A DNA stretch of 64,000 nucleotides, taken from NCBI GenBank assembly GCA_022842725.1, contig JALHOZ010000001.1:85309-149308 (forward strand). Direction: 5' to 3'. This DNA comes from Saprospiraceae bacterium. Lineage in GTDB: Bacteria; Bacteroidota; Bacteroidia; Chitinophagales; Saprospiraceae. The position numbers were made by a program, and so were the translations under genes. Under the pieces are notes generated by a model. That model was not told where the DNA came from. It worked only from the letters and a program-made list of their open reading frames with translations, and searched no databases. Below, in pieces: positions 46,053 through 54,520 of the stretch. Within the stretch, counting starts at the first letter, position 1; each line of letters opens with the position of its first letter.

Positions 46053-47858
46053 TTAATTTGATGGTACAAAAACATGATGATTTACCTGTGACAATATACT
46101 TTCGGCAGTTACCGGAGTTCCGTCATAATGAGTCACCGGAATCAGCTTTTCAGGCGAAATTTCGAGTTCATTGATCAATAAACTGCGCATTTGTGCCATT
46201 TTATTTTGTTCGATGACAAATACTTTATCATACCGGTTAATAAATGTGGCCACTTCCTCCTGAAAAGGAAATGACTTGATTCTCATACCATGAACATATA
46301 ATCCGTCAGCAGCCAGGATATCCATTGCTTCCATTGATGCATGTTCGGATGTTCCAAAATAAATACATCCGAAATTTGATGGATGATTTTGTTCGGTATA
46401 TTGTGGTGACGGAATGATTTTTTTTGCTGTTTCGAATTTTTTGGCAATTCTGTCTACCACTCTTTTATAGGTGTCTGAATCTTCTGAATATCGGGCAAAT
46501 TCGTCATGGGACGAGCCTCTGGTAAAATAAGAACCTTTGGTCGGATGTGTGCCCGGAATAGTGCGGTAAGGTATTCCGTCACCCTCTTCATCCAGATATC
46601 TGCCCCAGGTTTTTCTATTTTCCAAATCTTCAGCTGTTAAAACTTTTCCCCTTCTGAATGTTTGTTTTTCGTCCCGGGAAAAAGGATCCGTTACGTGGTC
46701 ATTCATTCCGAGGTCGAGGTCTGACATCATAATGACAGGAGTCTGCAACATTTCTGCGTAGTCAAATGCATCGGCCATCATATCAAAACATTCGGTCGGA
46801 GTGGAAGGAAACAACAGCACATGTTTTGTATCACCGTGTGAAGCATAAGCACACGTCAGCAAGTCAGATTGTTGGGTTCTGGTGGGCATTCCTGTTGAAG
46901 GTCCTCCCCGTTGCACATCAACCAGAACCAAAGGTATTTCAGCATAAAATGCCAAACCTAAAAACTCATTCATCAACGAAATCCCTGCACCGCTGGTAGC
47001 CGTAAATGCTCTGGCGCCATTCCAGTTGGCACCGATAGCCATACCAATAGCCGCAAGCTCGTCTTCCGCTTGTACAATTGCAAAATTGTTTTTCCCGGTC
47101 ACAGGATCAATACGCATTCTTGTTGCATATTTTTCAAAAGAACTTACCAATGAAGTAGAAGGAGTGATAGGATACCAGGACACAACAGTTGCACCACCAT
47201 AAACCGCACCCAAAGCTGCTGCTGCATTGCCGTCAATCATGATTTTATCCTTTGTCAGATTTCGTTTTTCAGCATAAAAAGGCAACGGATAGTCAAAATG
47301 AGCTTTCACATAGTTACTTCCCAGACTAAGTGCCAGCATATTGGGTTCTATCAACTTTTCTTTACCTTTAAACTGTTCTGCAAAAAGGTTTTCAATGACC
47401 GGAATTTCGATTTGCAAAAGAGCTGCTAATGCACCGACATACACTATGTTTTTAAATAACTGCTTCTGCCTCGGATCAGTAAATGCATTGTTACATAATT
47501 CCATCAGGGGAATGTCAATAAAATGGATATCTTCTCTGAGAAATTCTTCATGAAGCTTTTTGGTGCTGTCGTATAAAAAGTATCCTCCCGGTTTTACACA
47601 GGCTATATCTTCCTTAAAACTTTGGGGATTGACACTTACCATTAGATCAATTCCTTCTTTTCTGCCAAGATACCCTTTTTCACTTACCCTGACTTCATAC
47701 CATGTCGGCAATCCCTGAATGTTGGAAGGAAAAATATTTTTTGCCGATACAGGCACACCCATTCTGAAGATGGCTTTGGCAAATAAAAAATTGGCGCTCG
47801 CGGAACCGGTACCGTTTACATTGGCAAACTTTACCACAAAATCATTAACTCGACTCAT
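46053..47858 (-). CDS. korA: 2-oxoacid:ferredoxin oxidoreductase, fused gamma-alpha subunit
   Basis: 601 residues from ATG at 47858, chosen because it overlaps the stop of the upstream gene as ATGA; a Met three codons earlier is less likely. The first 190 residues are the gamma domain (VNGTGSASANFLFAKAI, PGGYFLYDS), and the rest the pyrimidine-binding alpha domain (GNAAAALGAVYGGATVVSWY, ITPSTSLVSSFEKYA, TSGAGISLMNEFLGLAFYAE, RGGPSTGMPTRTQQSDL). The fusion is normal for aerobic KorA-type enzymes. It pairs with KorB and receives or donates electrons through ferredoxin-type clusters, likely those in the upstream flavoprotein. Confidence 0.92.
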   Translation of the reverse strand: MSRVNDFVVKFANVNGTGSASANFLFAKAIFRMGVPVSAKNIFPSNIQGLPTWYEVRVSEKGYLGRKEGIDLMVSVNPQSFKEDIACVKPGGYFLYDSTKKLHEEFLREDIHFIDIPLMELCNNAFTDPRQKQLFKNIVYVGALAALLQIEIPVIENLFAEQFKGKEKLIEPNMLALSLGSNYVKAHFDYPLPFYAEKRNLTKDKIMIDGNAAAALGAVYGGATVVSWYPITPSTSLVSSFEKYATRMRIDPVTGKNNFAIVQAEDELAAIGMAIGANWNGARAFTATSGAGISLMNEFLGLAFYAEIPLVLVDVQRGGPSTGMPTRTQQSDLLTCAYASHGDTKHVLLFPSTPTECFDMMADAFDYAEMLQTPVIMMSDLDLGMNDHVTDPFSRDEKQTFRRGKVLTAEDLENRKTWGRYLDEEGDGIPYRTIPGTHPTKGSYFTRGSSHDEFARYSEDSDTYKRVVDRIAKKFETAKKIIPSPQYTEQNHPSNFGCIYFGTSEHASMEAMDILAADGLYVHGMRIKSFPFQEEVATFINRYDKVFVIEQNKMAQMRSLLINELEISPEKLIPVTHYDGTPVTAESILSQVNHHVFVPSN

Positions 47859-49639
47859 ACATAACAAAAATGACCTGCCTTGGCAGTATTATATAAAAAT
47901 TGTTTCATATCCCAGGCTGCGGTAGGACAACGTTCCGCACACAATCCGCAATGCAGACACATATCTTCATCTTTGACCATCACTTTGCCTGTTTTAAGTA
48001 CATCAGATACCAAAATGTCCTGAGTTTTATTGATAGCCGGAACCAATAATTTCATTCTCAGTACATCTTCTTCCTCTTCATCAGTAGTAAATGTGATACA
48101 GTTTGTCGGACATATATCCATACAAGCATCACACTCAATACATTTATTTTCAGTAAAAACAGTTTGAACATCACAATTGAGACACCTTTGTGCTTCTTTA
48201 AAAGCTGTTTTCAGGTCAAAACCCAATTCCACTTCTTTTTTCCGGTCTTTAAGGGTCAGTTCTTTGGCTTCCTGAGGAACTATAAAACGGTGATCATTAG
48301 CAATATCGTTGTCATACGACCATTCATGGATCCCCATTTTTGTACTGAACAATTTGGTGTCTGCAGGTGGCCTTTTGGTAATGTCTTCTCCTTTACAATA
48401 TAAATCAATCGATATAGCCGCCTGATGTCCCTGCGCAACGGCAGTAATAACGTTTTTTGGGCCCAATGCAGCGTCACCACCAAAAAACACTCCGGGCAAG
48501 GTGCTGGCAAAAGTATCTTTTTGCAACACCGGCATTTCCCACTGATCAAACTCAACACCGAGACTTCTTTCGATCCATTCAAACTTATTTTCCTGACCTA
48601 TCGCTATGATGACATCATCTGCAGGAAAAAATACATCAGGTTCGCCTGTAGAAACCAGTTTTCGTTTTCCATCTACATATTCCGGTTTGACCTTTTCAAA
48701 ATACATACCTTTTAATTGCCCGTTTTCGACAACAAAAGATTTGGGAACATGATTATCTGTGATCGGAATGTCTTCGTGCATGGCGTCTTCTATTTCCCAT
48801 GGCGAAGCTTTCATTTCGTTAAACGGACTTCTGACCACAACCTTTACATCTTCACCTCCCAATCTTCTCGAGGTACGACAACAATCCATGGCGGTATTTC
48901 CACCACCCAAAACAATGACTCTTTTTCCTATTGAATGGATATGCTCAAAAGCTACATTGGCCAACCATTCTATTCCGATGTGAATATTTTTTGCGGCATC
49001 ATATCTTCCCGGCAATTCCAGATTTTTGCCCCTGGGAGCTCCGGTACCAATAAACACAGCATCATAACCCTTGTCGAGCACTGAGGCAAGACTGGTGACA
49101 TACGTATTAAAATGCGTATGTATTCCCATATCTAATATCGTATTTACTTCCTGGTCCAGTACTTCTGCAGGCAACCGGAAAGCAGGAATCTGACTACGCA
49201 TCATGCCACCACCTTTGTTGTGATTGTCGTACAAATGTATCTCATATCCCAACGGTGCCAGATCCCGGGCTACTGTCAGGGAAGCAGGACCACCTCCTAT
49301 CAATGCTATTTTTTTACCATTTTTTATTTCAGGTATCTCCGGTAGCAAATGGCTGATTTCTCCTTTAAAATCTGCAGCAACCCGCTTTAGCCTACAAATA
49401 GCTACCGGTTCTTCTTCCACTCTGCCCCTGCGACATGCAGGCTCACAAGGCCGGTCACATGTCCTGCCCAAAACACCGGGAAATACATTGGACTCCCAAT
49501 TGATCATATAGGCTTCTGTGTATTTGCCGGCAGCAATCAAACGGATATATTGGGGAACAGGGGTATGCGCAGGACAGGCATACTGACAATCTACCACTTT
49601 GTGATAGTATTCCGGATCATGGTAATTGGTCGGGTTCAT
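47855..49639 (-). CDS. GltD-like NAD(P)H flavoprotein with N- and C-terminal Fe-S domains
   Basis: 594 residues. Region one (1-110) is the cysteine-rich domain of the GltD/DPYD family (DCQYACPAHTPVPQYI, GRTCDRPCEPACRRG). Region two has the FAD motif ALIGGGPASLTVARDLAPLG near 111 and a second nucleotide motif VIVLGGGNTAMDCCR near 245. Region three (about 470-594) carries two ferredoxin motifs, CIECDACMDICPTNC and CLHCGLCAERCP. It overlaps korA by four bases, so it probably links NAD(P)H with the KorAB ferredoxin site. It is not a glutamate synthase small subunit: no large subunit is near. Confidence 0.85.
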   Translation of the reverse strand: MNPTNYHDPEYYHKVVDCQYACPAHTPVPQYIRLIAAGKYTEAYMINWESNVFPGVLGRTCDRPCEPACRRGRVEEEPVAICRLKRVAADFKGEISHLLPEIPEIKNGKKIALIGGGPASLTVARDLAPLGYEIHLYDNHNKGGGMMRSQIPAFRLPAEVLDQEVNTILDMGIHTHFNTYVTSLASVLDKGYDAVFIGTGAPRGKNLELPGRYDAAKNIHIGIEWLANVAFEHIHSIGKRVIVLGGGNTAMDCCRTSRRLGGEDVKVVVRSPFNEMKASPWEIEDAMHEDIPITDNHVPKSFVVENGQLKGMYFEKVKPEYVDGKRKLVSTGEPDVFFPADDVIIAIGQENKFEWIERSLGVEFDQWEMPVLQKDTFASTLPGVFFGGDAALGPKNVITAVAQGHQAAISIDLYCKGEDITKRPPADTKLFSTKMGIHEWSYDNDIANDHRFIVPQEAKELTLKDRKKEVELGFDLKTAFKEAQRCLNCDVQTVFTENKCIECDACMDICPTNCITFTTDEEEEDVLRMKLLVPAINKTQDILVSDVLKTGKVMVKDEDMCLHCGLCAERCPTAAWDMKQFLYNTAKAGHFCYV

Positions 49640-49930
49640 AAAAACAATTAATTGTCGTTTAATGAATACAATATAGACGACGTAAATTTATATAATTTTT
49701 GAAATTATATAGTGGAAATATAATTTTTATCAGGATAAATATGCTGCAATATATGATATAAATCATCTTTTTAAACTTTTGAAAATATCTGAATTCAAAA
49801 ACAACCAAAAATTGATCAGCATTTTTCCTGAAACAAGGATAAATCAATGTTTTTTAGAACTATTCTAAATAATCACACATTTTTTAAACCAAGTCAGCTG
49901 TTCCTTTGTTAATCACAAAAAATTAGGACA
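49640..49930. other. Divergent intergenic region with candidate nfu promoter
   Basis: 291 nt of very AT-rich DNA between the KorAB operon and nfu. TTCCTTTG at 49901-49908 is a 7-of-8 match to the -7 consensus and would give a 16-nt leader to the nfu ATG. No ORF is supported. Confidence 0.4.
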
Positions 49931-50536
49931 ATGGAAGCCATAAAAAGTCCCGTAATGTTATATACGGAACAAACCCCGAATCCCGAAACCCTCAAGTTTG
50001 TCACAAACAAAATGTTGTACAAAGGAACAGCAGATTTTAAGGAGGAAAACATAGCCAAAGACTGGTCCGAAATGGCAACAGCTCTTTTCGCTTTTCCTTA
50101 TGTAAAAGGTGTCTACATCTGCAACAACTTTGTCACCGTAACCAAAGAATTTACCTATCAGTGGGAAGATGTCATGTTGCCCCTGAAAGAGTTTATCAAA
50201 GCATATGTTGCTGACGAAAAACCGATCGTTAACGAAGGATTTGAAGCAGCCATGAAGGAAATCGAAAAAGAAAAATCCACCCGGGAATACACCGGTGACG
50301 AGGCCATTCTGGTAGAAAAAATTAAAGAATTGATAGACACTTATGTCAAGCCGGCCGTAGAAATGGACGGCGGTAATATCGAATTTAAATCTTTTGACAA
50401 AGGAATCGTAACAGTGGTTTTACAGGGATCATGTAGCGGATGCCCTTCTTCAACGGTTACCTTGAAATCCGGTATTGAAGGTATGTTGAAACGAATGGTT
50501 CCCGAAGTAACGGAGGTAGTCTCCGAAATGGGATAA
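49931..50536 (+). CDS. Nfu-type Fe-S cluster scaffold protein
   Basis: 201 residues in two domains. The N-terminal Nfu_N domain includes MLYTEQTPNPETLKFVTNKM, and the C-terminal NifU-like domain has KELIDTYVKPAVEMDGGNIE and the cluster-binding GSCSGCPSSTVTL (CxxC). It delivers [4Fe-4S] clusters to client enzymes in the cytoplasm; the divergent Kor operon, which needs several clusters, is a plausible client, though this is only positional. It precedes an inositol-monophosphatase-like gene by 1 nt. Confidence 0.92.
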   Translation: MEAIKSPVMLYTEQTPNPETLKFVTNKMLYKGTADFKEENIAKDWSEMATALFAFPYVKGVYICNNFVTVTKEFTYQWEDVMLPLKEFIKAYVADEKPIVNEGFEAAMKEIEKEKSTREYTGDEAILVEKIKELIDTYVKPAVEMDGGNIEFKSFDKGIVTVVLQGSCSGCPSSTVTLKSGIEGMLKRMVPEVTEVVSEMG

Positions 50537-50537
50537 T

Positions 50538-51356
50538 ATGTCTTATAATCCCATCGATTTTTTTGAAGTACTTCACAAAGCAACAGAAGTAGTATATTCA
50601 GCAGGCACATTCATCAGAGAAAACAGAAATAAAGTGTCGGTTGAAGAGATTGAATCAAAAAGCATCAATTCTCTGGTGTCCTATGTTGACAAAAATGCCG
50701 AAAAAATTCTGGTGGAAGGTTTGACTCCTTTGATACATGATGTTGGCTTTATAACGGAAGAAGATACCATAGAACAGGAAAATAAATCTTTTACCTGGAT
50801 CATCGATCCTTTGGATGGAACGACCAATTTTTTGCATGATATTCCGGTCTTTTCAATCAGTGTGGCTTTAGTAAAAGATGAAGAACCGATTTTGGGTATC
50901 GTCTATGAAGTGGTCGGTGATGAAATGTTTACCGCTGTCAAATCTTCAGGTGCATTTTTAAATGGTAAAAAGATTAATGTCACAAACGCTGAAAAAGTGG
51001 AAGATGTAGTTTTTGCAACAGGTTTTCCTTACAAAAAAGAAAACCTTACACCTGCTCATTTTTCTGCTTTGAAAAACGTTTTGGAAAATACCCGGGGCAT
51101 AAGACGGATAGGTACTGCAGCTGTGGATTTATGTTTTGTTGCATGCGGCAGATTTGGCGTTTACTACGAAACAAGTCTCAATCCCTGGGATGTGGCTGCC
51201 GGAGGACTGATTGTGCTGGAAGCCGGAGGAAAAGTTTCTACTATTCAGAAAAAAACCCATTGGTTGTCAGGAGAAAGCATTTTGGCTTACGCGCCGGCCC
51301 TTGAAACAGGAGTGAATCATTTGTTGATTGATTTTATTTCACCACAGCATGCATAA
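50538..51356 (+). CDS. Inositol-monophosphatase-family phosphatase
   Basis: 272 residues. The metal-binding motifs are clear: GFITEEDT, WIIDPLDGTTNFLH and the C-terminal NPWDVAAGGLIVLEAGG. The family hydrolyses inositol monophosphate or related sugar and nucleotide phosphates (SuhB, CysQ and others) with Mg2+. The exact substrate is not assigned. It begins 1 nt after the nfu stop, suggesting cotranscription, and converges with the biotin-carrier operon across a short low-complexity stretch. Confidence 0.9.
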   Translation: MSYNPIDFFEVLHKATEVVYSAGTFIRENRNKVSVEEIESKSINSLVSYVDKNAEKILVEGLTPLIHDVGFITEEDTIEQENKSFTWIIDPLDGTTNFLHDIPVFSISVALVKDEEPILGIVYEVVGDEMFTAVKSSGAFLNGKKINVTNAEKVEDVVFATGFPYKKENLTPAHFSALKNVLENTRGIRRIGTAAVDLCFVACGRFGVYYETSLNPWDVAAGGLIVLEAGGKVSTIQKKTHWLSGESILAYAPALETGVNHLLIDFISPQHA

Positions 51357-51420
51357 AAACTAATTGATTATCAGACTGTTTGAAGATTTAATGAAGCGAA
51401 TATCTCCATCCTGGATTTCA

Positions 51421-51479
51421 TACCTCACATCTAATATCCTCAACCTAACACCTAATACCCAAAACCTAATACCTAACAC
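51421..51479 (-). repeat. G/T-rich micro-repeat after the biotin carrier stop
   Basis: Read in the minus (sense) direction directly after the TAG at 51482-51480, the sequence is GGTGTTAGGTATTAGGTTTT and continues as TTAGGT-type units of 7-8 nt, degenerate toward 51421. C is almost absent in the sense strand. Confidence 0.6.
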
Positions 51480-51968
51480 CTACTCAAATATCACCAATAT
51501 TTGATTTTTGTCAACAGCGCCTCCTTTATTTACTTTTATTTCTTTGACTTTACCATTGCCCTGAGCCTTGATAATGTTTTCCATTTTCATGGCTTCAAGG
51601 CTGAGCAGATTTTGATTTTCTGCTACTTCATCACCGACTTTGACAAAAATATCCAATACCAGACCAGGCATCGGAGCTTTAACTTCTTTGATAGTTTGTG
51701 CCGCTTGTTTGAGAAATCCCATTTTTTTAATCAATAAATCCAGATGTTCATTGACCTTAACATAGAAATCATATCCATCAACATTTATCACCGAATGTTT
51801 GTGGTCAGCATCTACCGTTTTAACGACAATATTATATATTTTTTCATTGGATAATATCTTCAGGTAATTACCCCTTTCTTCCAGAATGATCATATCATTG
51901 AAACCTTCTTCAAAAGAAAAACTTTTGATATTTTGTACTTCAACTTCAAGTGGTTTTGTATTACTCAT
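51480..51968 (-). CDS. Biotin carboxyl carrier-type protein
   Basis: 162 residues. The C-terminal biotinyl domain (APMPGLVLDIFVKVGDEVAE) includes the biotinylation site LEAMKMEN (Lys near 128). The N-terminal 80 residues are beta-rich. The length and sequence fit the biotin carrier protein of propionyl/acetyl-CoA carboxylase-like complexes; no carboxylase gene is near. The start overlaps the previous stop by 1 base (TGATG), so it is translated with the AtpI-like and AtpZ genes, an unusual neighbour set. Its micro-repeat tail starts at the stop codon. Confidence 0.85.
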   Translation of the reverse strand: MSNTKPLEVEVQNIKSFSFEEGFNDMIILEERGNYLKILSNEKIYNIVVKTVDADHKHSVINVDGYDFYVKVNEHLDLLIKKMGFLKQAAQTIKEVKAPMPGLVLDIFVKVGDEVAENQNLLSLEAMKMENIIKAQGNGKVKEIKVNKGGAVDKNQILVIFE

Positions 51969-52354
51969 CAGGATTTTTTATGATTGGCAATTTGTAATAA
52001 AAAATGTGTCTCAAAAATAGTGAATATTATATAAATCAAAAGAAAAGGAATTATAAATAATGTATTTGAAGGATTTTTTACCTTTTGGTAAATCAATACC
52101 ACAGCAACTGAAATCAACATTTTACCCAACATATTTGATATGGTCAGACCAATATATCTGGTCCTGTTTGGGCTGTCTACAGATATCCTGGCTGCAACGT
52201 AAACGATAACAGAAAAAACAAAAAAAATAAGGGTCGTGGTGATTCCAAAAAAAATGTGTTGTGCCATTCCGTCAAATTGTCCTGAGACGAACGCTATCAA
52301 CAAACAAACAAGCGACACTATGATGAGCCGCTTAGCGAAGGAAATGTGACTCAC
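51968..52354 (-). CDS. AtpI-like small membrane protein
   Basis: 128 residues with four TM segments (8-25, 34-56, 70-88, 95-117). The size, topology and location right after AtpZ suggest the AtpI-like protein that precedes the F0 genes in Bacteroidota. AtpI-type proteins help assembly of the F0 ring and Mg2+ handling. The similarity is weak, so the call leans on gene context. It overlaps the AtpZ stop by four bases (ATGA) and is followed by the biotin carrier gene rather than atpB. Confidence 0.55.
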   Translation of the reverse strand: MSHISFAKRLIIVSLVCLLIAFVSGQFDGMAQHIFFGITTTLIFFVFSVIVYVAARISVDSPNRTRYIGLTISNMLGKMLISVAVVLIYQKVKNPSNTLFIIPFLLIYIIFTIFETHFLLQIANHKKS

Positions 52355-52587
52355 TTTGAGGATTTGATTAAATCAAGATAAAGTTTGTACATAAAACCAA
52401 CCAATGCCATCATCGACAATAATGCTGTTATATACGGCTTCGAAAATCCAAAATAAAGATCCAATTTTTTACCTGCAAAAATAGAAATCAACAATATACC
52501 TGCCAATTGAAAAGCAAGACCAGTATATTGCATGTAACTTTTACTACTTTTCCGGAAGGAGGGTTTGTTATTTGACTCTGAATCCAT
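52351..52587 (-). CDS. AtpZ/AtpI-family protein
   Basis: 78 residues: a charged N terminus (MDSESNNKPSFRKSSKSYMQ) and two TM segments with GLAFQLAGILLISIFAGKKLD, the pattern of AtpZ (PF09527). These proteins sit in F-type ATP synthase operons and aid ring assembly. It lies 4 nt after the bactofilin gene and overlaps the AtpI-like gene. Confidence 0.75.
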   Translation of the reverse strand: MDSESNNKPSFRKSSKSYMQYTGLAFQLAGILLISIFAGKKLDLYFGFSKPYITALLSMMALVGFMYKLYLDLIKSSK

Positions 52588-52591
52588 GAAT

Positions 52592-53005
52592 TTATCTCGC
52601 CTGATTCACTTCTTTTTGAAGTAAAGGCTTTAATTTTTGTCCTGCCATCACACAATTGCCGGAAAAAACTGCTCCCGGTTGGATACTTATTTTATCAGTC
52701 TTAATATCAGCAGTCACTGTCGCAGCCTCTTTTATGGACAATAATTCTTTGACAAAAATTTCTCCCGAAAAATAACCTTCAATAATGGCGTTCTGAGCGT
52801 TGATTTTTCCTTCAACTTTACCTTGCAGACCAATGATTACTCTTCCGTTACAATCCAGATTGCCAGTCAACTCGCCATCTATTCTGATATCATTGGACGC
52901 CGTAATGTCACCTGTTATTTTTGTACCTTCCACAATGCTGTTACTGACATTGGCAGATACAGGACCGGAGTTTGTTACGGATTTGTCATTTTTTGAACCA
53001 AACAT
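52592..53005 (-). CDS. Bactofilin
   Basis: 137 residues. The central region (EGTKITGDITASNDIRID, GELTGNLDCNGRVIIGLQGKV, EGYFSGEIFVKELLSI) forms the repetitive right-handed beta-helix of bactofilins (DUF583). Flanks are short and disordered. Bactofilins polymerise without nucleotide and organise envelope enzymes. It heads the operon with AtpZ, a common Bacteroidota arrangement upstream of ATP synthase genes. No membrane segment is seen. Confidence 0.9.
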   Translation of the reverse strand: MFGSKNDKSVTNSGPVSANVSNSIVEGTKITGDITASNDIRIDGELTGNLDCNGRVIIGLQGKVEGKINAQNAIIEGYFSGEIFVKELLSIKEAATVTADIKTDKISIQPGAVFSGNCVMAGQKLKPLLQKEVNQAR

Positions 53006-53149
53006 AATCTAAATATTACATGATAAATTTTTATAATAATGAATATGTTTTTACAACTACTTCTGCTTGGGGGGAGAAGTAACTGAACAGGATATTTAAT
53101 TAAAATTTTCGAATTATCGTTGTACCGATAAAGGATTAAGGACGATACC

Positions 53150-54226
53150 TTAGAATCTTGGACAATAAACTCCTCTGGTTTCAGGACCACAAATATTGTA
53201 GACCATAGAAAACTCAAAAGCTCCGTTAAAAGGATTTGCAGCTCTCAGACCTGAAACGTTGATGTCATAACTGAAACCAAGACCAAAATTTTCGTAATTG
53301 AATCTTGTGGATAAGATCAAAGCGTCTGAATGTAGAGCTGTGGTTTCTTCTCTTTCTGAACCTGTTCCTGTAAATCCTGTTGTTTTTCTGCCAATACGAT
53401 ACCAGGTACCGATTTCCCAGGATTGATTGGTGATTCTTGATGGTCCGAGGGCAAAACGCAAATTCGCTCCGGCATTAACCTCCATATGAGGACCCTGTGC
53501 CATATATACACCAAAAGGTAATATGGAAATTCTTTTTTGAAGTGGATATTGCATTCCGGCATGGATGGTAAATCTGCTGCTCAGTTCTGCCTGAGATTTA
53601 GAACCTGATTGTCTGTAAAATGTTACATTTGGTCTGTTCAGGTGGTGTACTGCAGCTCCTACATACCAGTTTGTATAATCGTCAATGACGCTGAACCATA
53701 ATAATCCTGCTGCCAAATCTCCATACAAAAACTGCTGATTGGCAATGGCTTCTGCCATACCGTTTCCGTTTATCTGACTTGGCCATCTGAGATCTTCTTC
53801 AGAAATACTGCGTTGTGCCAAAGCTGCATCAGCTCCGATTACCAGATAACTGGCTTTTTTTCTGTATCCGGCCATTTTTTTGCTGTAGGAAAGTGAAAGA
53901 CGTCCCTGAGTTGTCCCGAATCTGGATGCTCCTGCAACATCACCCCAGATACTTCCGCCAATACCGAAATAATCTTCCCGGCCCACAGCTATCTTCTGGT
54001 CATAAGAAGCAGAAAAGGTATTATAAGCATTAGCCTTCAGGACCGCAGCCCACTGATTTCTGTAGTTAAGTACCATCCTCGTCTTACAATTCATCACACC
54101 CGTAAGGGCAGGATTCAAATTTAGCGGGGACATGTAAAATTGCGTGAAATGGATATCCTGAGCCTGTATCAGTGAAAAAATACTGACAAAAACAAAGAGT
54201 AAACAAACTTTACAAATACGTCTCAT
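53150..54226 (-). CDS. PorP/SprF-family outer membrane protein
   Basis: 358 residues. A signal peptide ends at LIQAQ, then DIHFTQFYMSPLNLNPALTG, the standard start of PorP/SprF proteins, and a beta-barrel ending in FEFSMVYNICGP. SprF-type proteins help attach or secrete specific T9SS cargo, often gliding adhesins. No large CHU-type cargo gene is next to it. It stands alone; the 294 nt between it and the protease gene are AT-rich with no feature that I can support. Confidence 0.88.
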   Translation of the reverse strand: MRRICKVCLLFVFVSIFSLIQAQDIHFTQFYMSPLNLNPALTGVMNCKTRMVLNYRNQWAAVLKANAYNTFSASYDQKIAVGREDYFGIGGSIWGDVAGASRFGTTQGRLSLSYSKKMAGYRKKASYLVIGADAALAQRSISEEDLRWPSQINGNGMAEAIANQQFLYGDLAAGLLWFSVIDDYTNWYVGAAVHHLNRPNVTFYRQSGSKSQAELSSRFTIHAGMQYPLQKRISILPFGVYMAQGPHMEVNAGANLRFALGPSRITNQSWEIGTWYRIGRKTTGFTGTGSEREETTALHSDALILSTRFNYENFGLGFSYDINVSGLRAANPFNGAFEFSMVYNICGPETRGVYCPRF

Positions 54227-54520
54227 ATTCGTGAATAATTATTAATGGCGAAACCAATATTTTGTTAAAGAATGGTAAAAGTAAGTGTTTTTACATTTAC
54301 TGACACGGTATTCTTAAATATTTTTTCCAAAAACTATACCAAAGGTCGTTTATATTCAATTTATTTTTAATATCATTTTACAATGAAAAAAAATATTGTT
54401 TCGAAACATCTAATTTTGAAGAAGAAAATTCTAATCAAATGTTGAAAAAGTGATAATATTAAAATTTTGTTTTGATTGTAAAAAATTTACAAACTTTTAT
54501 TTTTAACATCCCGGCCTTGT

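Noticed and set aside
47855..49639. Glutamate synthase small subunit (gltD)
   Set aside because: No large subunit nearby, extra C-terminal ferredoxin motifs, and an overlap with korA indicate a different role.
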